Part shown: positions 6,577 through 13,800 of the stretch, piece after piece
How positions within the stretch are numbered: the first letter of the stretch is position 1
How the letters are laid out: every line of letters begins with the position of its first letter
Assembly: GCA_023392475.1 (NCBI GenBank)
Contig: JAEVZA010000099.1
Span: 1-14,029, forward strand
DNA length: 14,029 nucleotides
Direction: 5' to 3'
DNA from: Actinomycetes bacterium
GTDB taxonomy: Bacteria; Actinomycetota; Acidimicrobiia; Acidimicrobiales; Microtrichaceae
The notes under the pieces: model-generated
What the model was told of the DNA's origin: nothing
Database searches by the model: none
The model's input: the letters and a program-made list of their open reading frames with translations, nothing else
Position numbers and translations under genes: made by a program

Positions 6577-7005
6577 ATGACCAAGCTCCGCCTCCTCGGA
6601 CCCGCCCTGCTCGCCGCCGTCGTCGCGGTCGCCGTCACCGCTCCGCCGGCGTCGGCCGCCGGCTCGGTGCGACCGGTGCGGATGGAGGTGCCGCGGCACG
6701 GGTTCCGCTACCCGGCCCTGTCCCCCGTCCGGCTCTCCGCCCACCCGTTCCTCCGCTGCATCCAGGGCCACGAGTCGCGCCACGCCGGCGGCTACCTCGC
6801 GAAGAACCGCCGGTCGACCGCGTCCGGCGCCTACCAGTTCCTGAACAGCACGTGGCGCTGGCTGTCGAAGAAGGCGGGCTACCCCGGCTACCCGACCGCC
6901 CGCTCCGCGCCGCCCGCGGTGCAGGACCAGGTCGCCTGGTACGGCGTGCGCCGCGGGTGGGAGGACACGCTGTGGGCGCACCCCGACTGCAACCGGATGG
7001 TGTGA
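6577..7005 (+). CDS. Small secreted transglycosylase-like (Rpf/lysozyme-fold) protein
   Basis: This 142-residue protein has a Sec signal peptide (K3, R5, a hydrophobic stretch to about 22, likely cleavage after PASA at 28). The mature part ends in a compact lysozyme-like domain: C61-IQGHESRH with E66 as the probable catalytic glutamate, then SGAYQFLNSTW (83-93), DQVAWYGVRRGWEDTLWA (117-134), and C138 near the end, which probably pairs with C61. This resembles the actinobacterial resuscitation-promoting factor / transglycosylase-like family, which cleaves peptidoglycan. It has only a ~30-residue linker and no LysM, G5 or other cell-wall anchor. The ATG at 6577 has a modest GAGCGGA ribosome site. 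It is divergent from the PAS gene and 104 bp upstream of the alcohol dehydrogenase. I see no room for the long c-di-AMP riboswitch that precedes some rpf genes. Confidence 0.85.
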   Translation: MTKLRLLGPALLAAVVAVAVTAPPASAAGSVRPVRMEVPRHGFRYPALSPVRLSAHPFLRCIQGHESRHAGGYLAKNRRSTASGAYQFLNSTWRWLSKKAGYPGYPTARSAPPAVQDQVAWYGVRRGWEDTLWAHPDCNRMV

Positions 7006-7025
7006 TCCGGGCCACGCCCGCGGCC

Positions 7026-7055
7026 TGTGAGCCGCCGACCGTCTCCTTGTAGCTT
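7026..7055 (+). promoter_or_regulatory. Possible promoter of the alcohol dehydrogenase gene
   Basis: A -10-like TAGCTT (7050-7055, fits TAnnnT) has a poor -35 candidate (TGTGAG, 7026-7031) 18 bp upstream. Transcription from here would give a leader of roughly 45-50 bases ending in the AGGAG ribosome site at 7098-7102. The -35 match is weak and this rests on eye inspection only. Confidence 0.25.
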
Positions 7056-7109
7056 CTGCGGGCGCCTCGTCGACGACGGGGGCACCCCCCGACGCACAGG
7101 AGACCAGCC

Positions 7110-8222
7110 GTGGAGACCCGAGCCGCCATCCTCTGGGAGCAGGACGCCCCCTGGAGCGTCGAGACGATCACCCTCGACCCGCCCAAGGCCGGTGAGGTGC
7201 TCGTCGAGATGGTGGCCTCGGGCATGTGCCACTCAGACGACCACGCCCGCACCGGCGACCTGCCCGCCATCACCCCGCTGATCGGCGGGCACGAGGGCGC
7301 CGGCGTCGTCAAGGAGGTGGGCCCGGGCGTCACGTCCGTCGCCCCGGGTGACAAGGTCGTGTTCAGCTTCGTGCCCGCGTGCGGCCAGTGCCCCTCCTGC
7401 GCGGACGGCCACTCGAACCTGTGCGACAACGGCGCCGCGCTGCTCGTCGGCGCGCAGCTCGACGGCACCACGCGCCACCACGCGCAGGACGGCACCGACC
7501 TCTGGACGATGGTGTGCCTCGGGACGTTCTCGGAGCACACGGTCGTCAACGAGATGTCGTGCGTGAAGGTCGAGGACGACGTGCCGCTCGAGCTCGCCTG
7601 CCTCATCGGCTGCGGCGTGACGACCGGGTGGGGCTCGTCGGTCTACGCGGCCGACGTCCGCCCCGGCGACAACGTGGCCGTGATCGGCGTCGGCGGCATC
7701 GGCGCCGCGGCCGTGCAGGGCGCGCGCCTGGCGGGCGCGCGGCACATCGTCGCCATCGACCCCGTCGAGTTCAAGCGGGAGCAGGCGCAGTCGTTCGGTG
7801 CGACGCACACCGCGCCGAGCATCGGCGAGGCGTTCGAGCTCATCCAGGAGCTCACCTGGGGCCGCATGTGCGACAAGATCATCTGCGCCGTCGGCGTGGG
7901 CGACGGGGAGCAGATCGCCCCGATCATGTCGCTCTGCGCGAAGCGGGGCCGCGTCGTCGTGACCAACATCCACCCGGCGTCCGAGGGCCAGATCAGCATC
8001 TCGCTCTGCGACCTGACGCTCATGGAGAAGCAGCTCGTCGGCACGATCTTCGGGTCGGCCAACCCCCACTCCGACATCCCGCGGCTCCTGCACCTCCACC
8101 GCAGCGGCCAGCTCGACCTCGCCGGGATGGTGACGAGGGAGTACGCCCTCGACGACATCAACCAGGGCTTCGACGACATGCTGGCCGGCCGCAACATCCG
8201 GGGCGTGCTGCGCTACCGCTGA
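7110..8222 (+). CDS. NDMA-dependent (mycofactocin-type) zinc alcohol dehydrogenase
   Basis: This 370-residue zinc-dependent medium-chain dehydrogenase oxidises alcohols to aldehydes in the cytoplasm. Catalytic zinc ligands: C40 (GMCHSDDH), H61-E62 (GGHEGAG) and C168 (GCGV). The structural zinc loop has C91, C94, C97 and C105. The Rossmann motif is GVGGIG (193-198), with D217 (AID) selecting NAD. The overall sequence (METRAAILWE start, HSNLCDNGAALL, TDLWTMVCLGTFSEHTVV, LMEKQLVGTIFGSANPHSDIP) matches the Rxyl_3153/TIGR03989-like NDMA-dependent family. Members hold NAD(H) tightly and regenerate it through mycofactocin rather than free NAD, so the host probably makes mycofactocin; no mft gene is in this window. 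The GTG at 7110 has AGGAG seven bases upstream. The MFS gene follows 94 bp later on the same strand. The true substrate is unknown. Confidence 0.93.
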   Translation: METRAAILWEQDAPWSVETITLDPPKAGEVLVEMVASGMCHSDDHARTGDLPAITPLIGGHEGAGVVKEVGPGVTSVAPGDKVVFSFVPACGQCPSCADGHSNLCDNGAALLVGAQLDGTTRHHAQDGTDLWTMVCLGTFSEHTVVNEMSCVKVEDDVPLELACLIGCGVTTGWGSSVYAADVRPGDNVAVIGVGGIGAAAVQGARLAGARHIVAIDPVEFKREQAQSFGATHTAPSIGEAFELIQELTWGRMCDKIICAVGVGDGEQIAPIMSLCAKRGRVVVTNIHPASEGQISISLCDLTLMEKQLVGTIFGSANPHSDIPRLLHLHRSGQLDLAGMVTREYALDDINQGFDDMLAGRNIRGVLRYR

Positions 8223-8235
8223 CCCGACTGGTCGG

Positions 8236-8254
8236 TCGACCTCCTGCGGGTCGA
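8236..8254 (+). terminator. Weak hairpin after the alcohol dehydrogenase gene
   Basis: TCGACC (8236-8241) and GGTCGA (8249-8254) can pair around a 7-base loop just after the dehydrogenase stop. There is no T-tract. It may attenuate read-through into the MFS gene or simply be chance in GC-rich DNA. Confidence 0.25.
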
Positions 8255-8316
8255 GGCTGGCGGGATGCCGGGCGGACCGAGGTGACGTCGACGGGTCGCG
8301 ACGGAGGCGCCCGCTG

Positions 8317-9564
8317 ATGGCGGTGTCGGAGCACGAGGACGCGGGGACGGACGACGACGGGTTCGTCGCCCGCACGCTCGCCTCGCTCCGGTCCCGGAAC
8401 TTCCGGCTGTTCTTCATCGGCCAGACGGTGTCGAACACCGGGAACTGGCTCACGATGGTGGCGATCACGCTGCTCGTGCTGCAGCGCACCGGCAGCGGCG
8501 TGGCCGTGGGCGTGCTCTCGGCCTGCCAGTTCGGCCCGTTCCTGCTGCTCTCGGCGTGGGCGGGCGTGGTGGTGGACCGGCACGACAAGCTGCGCCTCCT
8601 CACCACCACCCAGCTCCTCGAGATGGGTCAGTCGATCCTGCTCGCGGTGCTCGCGTTCCTGCCGAGCAGCCCGATCGGCGCGTTCTACGTCGTGGCGGCG
8701 ATCGGCGGCTGCCTGCTCGCCGTGGACAACCCGGTGCGGCGCACGTTCGTGAACGAGATGGTCCCCGTCGAGGACCGACCGAACGCCGTCTCGCTGTACA
8801 CGGCGATGGTCAACCTCTCCCGCATCGGCGGACCGGCGCTCGCCGGCGTCCTCGTCGTCACGGTCGGCTACGGGTGGGCGTTCACCGTCGACGCCGTGTC
8901 GTACGGCGCGGTGCTCGTGGCGCTGTCGATGATGCGGCGCAGCGAGCTGCGCGTGACCCCCGCGGTGCCCCGGGAGCGGGGGCAGGTGCGCGAGGGGCTG
9001 CGCTACGTCTCGCACGTCCCCGAGCTGTGGATCTCGCTCCTCATGCTCGTGATCATCGGGACCGCCAGCTACAACTTCACGGTCGTGTTCCCGCTGTTCG
9101 TCGAGCAGGGGCTCGGTGCGAGCGCCGCGGCGTACTCGGTCGTGTACTCGGTGTTCAGCGTGGGCGCGCTCGTCGGCGCGCTGGCCGTCGCGCGCCGCCG
9201 GACCGTCGGCATCCGCACCGCCGTCGCCGGCGCGGCGTGGATGGGCGTGACGATGCTCGCCATGGCGGCCGTGCCGAACCTCGCCTGGGCGGCCGCCGCC
9301 GCCGCGCTCGTCGGCGCGGCCAGCGTCGCCTTCACGACCGCGGCCATGGCCATCGGGCAGGTGCGCGCCGAGGAGCACATGGTCGGGCGCGTGCTGGCCC
9401 TGCAGTCCGTGGTCATCGTGGGCACCACCCCGATCGGCGGACCGATCCTCGGCGCCATCTCGGACCAGGTCGGACCGCGCGCCCCGCTCGTGCTCGGCGG
9501 CGTGGCGGCCCTGGGCGCGGCGGTGTTCGGCCTCGTGGCGGGCCGGCGGCTACCCGCGGGGTAG
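8317..9564 (+). CDS. MFS efflux transporter (MFS_3 / EntS-like family)
   Basis: This 415-residue inner-membrane major facilitator has about 12 hydrophobic segments beginning near residue 30 and is predicted to export small molecules by proton antiport. Family hallmarks: NFRLFFIGQTVSNTGNWLTMVAI (28-50); the loop 2-3 signature GVVVDRHDK (83-91); DNPVRRTFVNEMVPVEDRPNAVSL (137-160), typical of the enterobactin-exporter-like MFS_3 group; and SRIGGPALAGVL (168-179). The second half starts near ELWISLLMLVIIGT (236-249). The ATG at 8317 has GGAGG nine bases upstream. It lies 94 bp after the alcohol dehydrogenase, so co-transcription is possible. Its last 15 bp overlap the end of the convergent aldehyde dehydrogenase gene. 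The cargo cannot be predicted. Confidence 0.92.
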   Translation: MAVSEHEDAGTDDDGFVARTLASLRSRNFRLFFIGQTVSNTGNWLTMVAITLLVLQRTGSGVAVGVLSACQFGPFLLLSAWAGVVVDRHDKLRLLTTTQLLEMGQSILLAVLAFLPSSPIGAFYVVAAIGGCLLAVDNPVRRTFVNEMVPVEDRPNAVSLYTAMVNLSRIGGPALAGVLVVTVGYGWAFTVDAVSYGAVLVALSMMRRSELRVTPAVPRERGQVREGLRYVSHVPELWISLLMLVIIGTASYNFTVVFPLFVEQGLGASAAAYSVVYSVFSVGALVGALAVARRRTVGIRTAVAGAAWMGVTMLAMAAVPNLAWAAAAAALVGAASVAFTTAAMAIGQVRAEEHMVGRVLALQSVVIVGTTPIGGPILGAISDQVGPRAPLVLGGVAALGAAVFGLVAGRRLPAG

Positions 9565-11007
9565 GACGCTGACCGACTGGAGCTCGACGAACTCCTCGAG
9601 GCCCTCCGGCCCGTACTCGCGACCGAGCCCGCTCGACTTGAACCCGCCGAACGGGGAGCCGAAGTCGGCGCCGTAGTGGTTGACGGCGGTGGTGCCGGTG
9701 CGGACGCGGCCGGCCACCTCGATGCCGTGGTCCGTGTCGGAGGTCCAGACGGAGCCGGCGAGGCCGAACTCGCTGTCGTTGGCGATCGCGACGGCGTGGT
9801 CCTCGTCGCGGTACGGGATCACCGAGAGGACGGGCCCGAAGATCTCCTCCCGGGCGATGCGCATGTCGTTGCCGACGCCGGCGAACAGGGTCGGGCGCAC
9901 GAACCAGCCCGTGTCGAGGCCCTCGGGCATCCCCGTCCCGCCCGTCACGGCGGTGGCACCCTCCTGGGCGCCGAGCTCGATGTAGCCCTCCACCCGCTCC
10001 TGCTGGCGGCGGGCGACGAGCGGCCCGATCTCGGTGGCCTCGTCGGCCGGGTCGCCGACGACGAGCGAGCCGACCATCTCGGCCAGCGCGTCCACCAGCT
10101 CGTCGTGCCGCGACTCGGGCACGAGCACGCGGGTCTGCGCCGCGCAGGCCTGACCGGAGTTCAGGAACGACGCGAACCGCAGGCCGTCGGCGGTGCGGGC
10201 GGCATCGGCGTCCTCGAGCACGATCGCCGCCGACTTGCCCCCGAGCTCGAGGCTGACGCGGCGCAGGTCCGCGCCGCACAGCTCGGCGATGCGGCGACCG
10301 GCCGCGGTGCTCCCCGTGAACGCGACCTTGTCCACGCCCGGGTGCCGGACCAGGTGCTCGCCGACCTCCCGACCGGCAGGCAGCACGCTCACCACGCCCT
10401 CGAGCAGGCCTACCTCGTCGAGCAGCTCGGCGACCCACAGCGCGTCGAGGGGTGACTCGGGCGAGGGCTTGAGCACGACCGTGCAGCCGGCCAGGAGCGC
10501 CGGCACGAGCTTCGACATGATCACGACCTGCGGGACGTTCCACGGCACGATCGCGGCCACCACGCCCACCGGGAGCCGCCGGACGATCGACTGGCCGCCC
10601 ATCATCGTGGGCCGCGACTCCGACCAGGGGTGGCGCGCCGCGAGGTCGAGGAACGAGCGCACCATGAGCGCCGGCGCGGTCGACTGGGCGAGGATCGAGA
10701 ACGTGATGGGCGAGCCCATCTCGGCCGTGACGAGCGCGGCGAGCTCGTCCGTCCGGGACTCGTACGCCGTCGCGAACCGGTCGATCGCCGCGATCCGCTC
10801 CTCCACGGGGAGGCGGGGCCACGGGCCCTCGTCGAAGGCGCGGCGGGCCGCGGCGACGGCGTCGTCGACGTCGGCGGTCGTCGCGTCCGGCACGGTGGCC
10901 ACCACCGACTCGGCGAGCGGCGAGACGACCTCGATGCGACCGTCGCCGTGCGACGGCACCCACCGCCCGCCGACGTAGAGCTGGTCGTAGGAGCGCAGGT
11001 CAACCAT
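9550..11007 (-). CDS. NAD(P)-dependent aldehyde dehydrogenase
   Basis: This 485-residue (from the ATG at 11007) cytosolic ALDH-superfamily enzyme oxidises an aldehyde to a carboxylic acid. Catalytic residues in order: N157 (PWN), K180 (VVLKPS, cofactor binding), TGST (231-234), general base E254 (LELGG), nucleophile C288 (SGQACAA), and the EIFGPV motif (388-393). All are intact, and the length is normal. The N-terminus MVDLRSYDQLYVGGRW is a typical ALDH start; an in-frame GTG at 11025 would add six residues but lies inside a perfect inverted repeat, so I prefer the ATG. Neither start has a good ribosome site, and a leaderless or very short-leader transcript is possible. The - strand end overlaps the MFS gene by 15 bp. 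It could oxidise the product of the alcohol dehydrogenase encoded 1.3 kb away, but it is on the other strand and not in the same operon. Confidence 0.95.
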   Translation of the reverse strand: MVDLRSYDQLYVGGRWVPSHGDGRIEVVSPLAESVVATVPDATTADVDDAVAAARRAFDEGPWPRLPVEERIAAIDRFATAYESRTDELAALVTAEMGSPITFSILAQSTAPALMVRSFLDLAARHPWSESRPTMMGGQSIVRRLPVGVVAAIVPWNVPQVVIMSKLVPALLAGCTVVLKPSPESPLDALWVAELLDEVGLLEGVVSVLPAGREVGEHLVRHPGVDKVAFTGSTAAGRRIAELCGADLRRVSLELGGKSAAIVLEDADAARTADGLRFASFLNSGQACAAQTRVLVPESRHDELVDALAEMVGSLVVGDPADEATEIGPLVARRQQERVEGYIELGAQEGATAVTGGTGMPEGLDTGWFVRPTLFAGVGNDMRIAREEIFGPVLSVIPYRDEDHAVAIANDSEFGLAGSVWTSDTDHGIEVAGRVRTGTTAVNHYGADFGSPFGGFKSSGLGREYGPEGLEEFVELQSVSVLPRG

Positions 11008-11018
11008 GCGGGCAACGT

Positions 11019-11054
11019 ACCCCACGACCTGACGTGCGTGTCAGGTCGTGGGGT
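11019..11054. promoter_or_regulatory. Perfect 15-bp inverted repeat just upstream of aldehyde dehydrogenase
   Basis: ACCCCACGACCTGAC (11019-11033) and its exact reverse complement (11040-11054) flank a 6-base spacer. The symmetry continues for three more bases with one mismatch (11016-11057). It starts 12 bp upstream of the ATG at 11007. The core ACCTGAC-N6-GTCAGGT has the layout of a TetR- or GntR-type operator. It lacks a T-tract in either direction, so an operator fits better than a terminator, although it would also form a very stable hairpin in RNA. Confidence 0.75.
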
Positions 11055-11287
11055 GCGCGGGTCGCTGCCCGTCGCCATCGGTGTGCGGCCCGCGGCCCGC
11101 TCCTCACCCACCACCTGCGTTCTCATGACGATCCGCGCTGCTGGACAGCACGAACAATCGTCAGAACGCGTTCCGGGCCGGTTGCGGCCGGGGCCGCCCG
11201 GCGACGCCACCGTCGACGTGGCGTTCCGGGCCGACGCCCACCGGACGCACCTCCTGCCCGCCTGATCCGACGCCGCCGATCGGGGCC
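11055..11287. other. Intergenic region upstream of aldehyde dehydrogenase
   Basis: This is the longest gap between confident genes, about 280 bp counting from 11008. It holds the 15-bp inverted repeat at its left end and dyad repeat copy B near the middle (11119-11167). GGTTGCGGCC (11180-11189) follows 12 bases after copy B. I see no convincing coding sequence; the + strand frame ending at 11265 has no ribosome site or recognisable protein. Confidence 0.5.
11119..11167 (-). repeat. 49-bp imperfect dyad repeat, copy B
   Basis: This is the reverse-complement copy of the element at 2668-2716, with about 45 of 49 positions identical. The paired segments TGACGAT/ATCGTCA, GTGCTG/CAGCGC and the terminal GTTC/GAAC are unchanged. 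The loop is TCCAG here instead of CCTGG, and one bulge base differs. It lies in the non-coding region between the transporter and aldehyde dehydrogenase genes. Both copies have GGTTGCGGCC about 12 bases to the right on the + strand (2728-2737 and 11180-11189). Confidence 0.8.
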
Positions 11288-12262
11288 TCAGGCGCCCACG
11301 TCCTCCACGGGGCTGTCGGCGTGCGCCGGTTCGCCGGCGCGGACCACGATCACACCCGCGAGGACCAGCGCCGCGCCGAGCAGCTGCGTCGGTCCGGGGA
11401 CCTGGTCGAGCAGCAGCCGGGCGAACGCGATCGCGGCGACCACCTCGATCAGCGCGACGAACGACGACAGCCGCGGCCCGAGGCGACGGCTCGCCGCGAT
11501 GCCCGTGACGTACGCGAAGGCGGCCGTCACGAGGCCGAGCACCGCGACCGGCACCCACCACGGGACGGTCGCGGGCGCGTAGGACACGTCGTCGCGCGAC
11601 GCGGCGAGGGGCAGCGCACCCGTGACGCCGAGCACGCCGAGCAGGACGCCGCCGACCACGAGGCCGCCCGCGGCGAGCGTGATCGGCGGCAGCCCCGACG
11701 ACGTGTCGGCGGAGACGACGAAGTAGGTGGCCGCGCCGACCATCGCGCCGACCGCCCACAGCACGCCGGGCAGGCTGATGCTCCCGCCGCCGAGCACGTC
11801 GAGCAGCAGCACGAGCCCGACCGCGGCGAGCGCGGCGCCGAGCACCGTCGCCCGCCCGGGTCGCTGACCGTGCACCGCCCACATCCACACGACCACCGCG
11901 ACGGGGGCCGTGTACTCGATGAGCAGCGCCACGCCGACGTCCAGGTAGCTGACGGCGTAGAAGTAGCAGAGCTGGGCGCCGGCGACGGCCAGCACGCCGT
12001 AGACGACGATCGTCGGCGCCGTGCGGCGGAGCACCGACCACCGGCCGCGCAGCGCGACCAGACCCGGGACGACGAGCACCAGGGCGGCGATCCCGATGCG
12101 GACGAGCACGGCAGCGCCCGCGGTCCAGCCGGATCCGAACATTCCGGAGACGACGGCGCCGGACAGCCCGAACGACCCCGCCGACAGGACGGCCAGCACC
12201 AGGCCCTCGCGCACCGGGGTGCGCGCGGGGCGACCGGCGAGCCGGTCAGGCGCGCCGGGCAT
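11288..12262 (-). CDS. DMT-superfamily EamA-type transporter
   Basis: This 324-residue membrane protein has about ten hydrophobic segments in two EamA repeats (about 18-155 and 165-308), the usual size for drug/metabolite exporters such as RhaT/EamA/YdcZ relatives. Typical signatures close each half: FYAVSYLDVGVALLIEYTAPVAVVVWMW (101-128) and IAASRRLGPRLSSFVALIEVVAAIAF (255-280), with LLGAALVLAGVIVV (294-307) as the last helix. The substrate is unknown; family members export amino acids, nucleosides or other metabolites. The ATG at 12262 lies within the end of the methyltransferase gene, overlapping it by 17 bp, so translational coupling is likely. The ribosome site is poor, and a GTG at codon 17 is a possible later start that still precedes the first helix. 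Confidence 0.9.
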   Translation of the reverse strand: MPGAPDRLAGRPARTPVREGLVLAVLSAGSFGLSGAVVSGMFGSGWTAGAAVLVRIGIAALVLVVPGLVALRGRWSVLRRTAPTIVVYGVLAVAGAQLCYFYAVSYLDVGVALLIEYTAPVAVVVWMWAVHGQRPGRATVLGAALAAVGLVLLLDVLGGGSISLPGVLWAVGAMVGAATYFVVSADTSSGLPPITLAAGGLVVGGVLLGVLGVTGALPLAASRDDVSYAPATVPWWVPVAVLGLVTAAFAYVTGIAASRRLGPRLSSFVALIEVVAAIAFARLLLDQVPGPTQLLGAALVLAGVIVVRAGEPAHADSPVEDVGA

Positions 12263-13073
12263 CGACCAGCGTGGGCGCGCCGGTGGCGTCCTCGCCCACC
12301 CAGCCCGGGCGGCCCCACCGCGACGCGAGCGCGACCGGGTCCCCCTCGGTGGCGTCCCAGCCGTGACCTCCGAGCCACCCGACGACGTCGTCGGGCACGC
12401 CGGACCGCCACAGCTCGACGACCGCCGCCACCTCGCCCTCCTCGCGCCGGGCCTGCACGCGGCCCGCGCTGGACGAGGCGACCGCCAGCCGCGAGCCCGG
12501 CGCCGAGCGTCGACCGAGCAGCGCGACGAGCGACTCGACGTCCTGCTGCTCGAGGTAGACGAGCAGGCCCTCCACCAGCCAGCACGTGGGCCGAGCGGGC
12601 GACCAGCCGTCGTCGACGAGCAGCGACGGCCAGTCGTCGAGCACGTCCGTCACGACGACGCGGCGGTCGCACCTCGGGACGAGCCCGGCGTCGTCCACCG
12701 CCGACTCCTTGAACGCCACCATCTCCGGCAGGTCGAGCTCCCACCACCGCGTGGTCGGCGGCAGGTCCAGGCGGAAGGCCCGGGCGTCGAGCCCCGCGGC
12801 CAGCACGACCACCTGCTCCACCCCGTCGGCGACGGCGTCCAGCACGACCTCGTCCAGGAAGCGCGTGCGCAGCGAGATCCACTGCGGCATGCGCGCCCAC
12901 GAGCCGGGCAGCTCGACGTCGCCGCCATCGGGCGCGCCCCAGCCCGCCGCCGCGCAGGCGGCGGTGGCGAGCGGGTCCTCGAACCACGGGTCGTCCCGCC
13001 GCGACTCCAGGGCGCGGAGGTACGCGACCCCGATCGCCGTCATCCCGACCCCGGTGGGCACCTCGTCCGCCAT
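12246..13073 (-). CDS. SAM-dependent methyltransferase, LCM / TIGR00027-like family
   Basis: This is a 275-residue class I methyltransferase of the leucine carboxyl methyltransferase-like (PF04072) family common in actinobacteria. Motifs: VGMTAIGVAYLRALES at the start (9-24, family-typical); DPLA (33-36); RTRFLDEVVLDAV (69-81); the SAM-binding motif I VVVLAAGLDARAFRL (88-102); WWELDLPEMVAFK (110-122, acidic residue for the SAM ribose); DVLDDW (143-148); and WLVEGLLVYLEQQDV (165-179). The acceptor is unknown. The ATG at 13073 is chosen because family similarity begins there; a GTG at 13121 would add 16 low-complexity Arg-rich residues. There is no good ribosome site, but TACTGT (complement of 13082-13087) lies eight bases before the ATG, which would suit a nearly leaderless transcript. 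The downstream transporter overlaps its end by 17 bp. Confidence 0.9.
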   Translation of the reverse strand: MADEVPTGVGMTAIGVAYLRALESRRDDPWFEDPLATAACAAAGWGAPDGGDVELPGSWARMPQWISLRTRFLDEVVLDAVADGVEQVVVLAAGLDARAFRLDLPPTTRWWELDLPEMVAFKESAVDDAGLVPRCDRRVVVTDVLDDWPSLLVDDGWSPARPTCWLVEGLLVYLEQQDVESLVALLGRRSAPGSRLAVASSSAGRVQARREEGEVAAVVELWRSGVPDDVVGWLGGHGWDATEGDPVALASRWGRPGWVGEDATGAPTLVDARRA

Positions 13074-13143
13074 CGCCGGCGACAGTACCCCCGGGCGCCG
13101 ACGCTCCCGCCGGGCGGCCACGAGCGCCCGCCGTGACGGAGGG

Positions 13144-13788
13144 TCAGGTGCCGTCCGCCGGTCCGACGCGGCTGACCCGATCGGACCCCTGGCGGTCGAG
13201 CCGCGCCCCCACCAGCCCGGCCGGGACGAGGAGCAGCAGCGCCCACAGGCTGATCGCCGGCACCGCGGCGCCGAGCACCAGCGCCAGGACCAGCGCGCCG
13301 ACCATCGCCACGCCCGACCACACGCCGGTCGACGGGCGATCCGGGTGCAGGCGCAGCGCCGGCGTGCGGGCGATCACGACCTCCAGGAGGAGCAGCGCCG
13401 CGCTGCCGGCCAGGACGCTCGCGATGTAGAGGAACCGCACGCGGGCGTCGTCGTCGCCGAACTGGCCCAGCACCTCGGTCGGGAACGGCAGGAAGGCGAT
13501 CGTCGCGAGCCACAGCACGTTCGCCCACACCAGCCCGTACGAGTACGTGGCCAGCCGCTCGAACATGCGGTGGTGCGACACCCAGAACTGGGCGATCACG
13601 GCGAAGCTGATCAGGAACATCAGGACCCGCTGGTGGTCGTCCTCGAGCAGCTCCGTGACCGACCGGGACTCCGACACGAGGTCGAGCACCGGGAGGATCA
13701 GCAGCGTGATCGCGATCGCGACGACCGCGTCGCTGAAGAAGAGGAGCCGCTCCAGGCCCCGGTCGGTGCGGATCGGGTCGTCGGCCAC
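13144..13788 (-). CDS. TMEM175 / DUF1211-family membrane protein
   Basis: This 214-residue, roughly six-helix protein starts with RLLFFSDAVVAIAITLLIL (14-32), matching the RxxxFSD pore-lining signature of bacterial TMEM175-like potassium-channel homologues (family formerly DUF1211). Further family marks are QFWVSHHRMF (67-76) and NVLWLATIAFLPFPTEVLGQF (90-110). Bacterial members are proposed to conduct potassium, but a channel role here is inferred from the family only. The GTG at 13788 follows an in-frame TAG (13798-13800), so the start cannot be much further upstream; CTCGGGG is at best a weak ribosome site. The methyltransferase gene begins 70 bp downstream on the same strand, so the two and the EamA gene may form one transcript. 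Confidence 0.88.
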   Translation of the reverse strand: MADDPIRTDRGLERLLFFSDAVVAIAITLLILPVLDLVSESRSVTELLEDDHQRVLMFLISFAVIAQFWVSHHRMFERLATYSYGLVWANVLWLATIAFLPFPTEVLGQFGDDDARVRFLYIASVLAGSAALLLLEVVIARTPALRLHPDRPSTGVWSGVAMVGALVLALVLGAAVPAISLWALLLLVPAGLVGARLDRQGSDRVSRVGPADGT

Positions 13789-13800
13789 CCCGAGGGACTA

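Noticed and set aside
11019..11054. Classical rho-independent terminator for the EamA transcript
   Set aside because: No T-tract follows on either strand and the element lies right against the start of the next gene, so an operator fits better. Not fully excluded.
13073..13121. Upstream GTG start for the methyltransferase at 13121
   Set aside because: It adds only an Arg-rich low-complexity stretch; family similarity begins with MADEVPTGVGMTAIG at 13073.
12021..13136. Long + strand frames opposite the transporter and methyltransferase genes
   Set aside because: No family motifs; His/Arg/Ala-rich composition as expected of the complement of GC-rich coding DNA.
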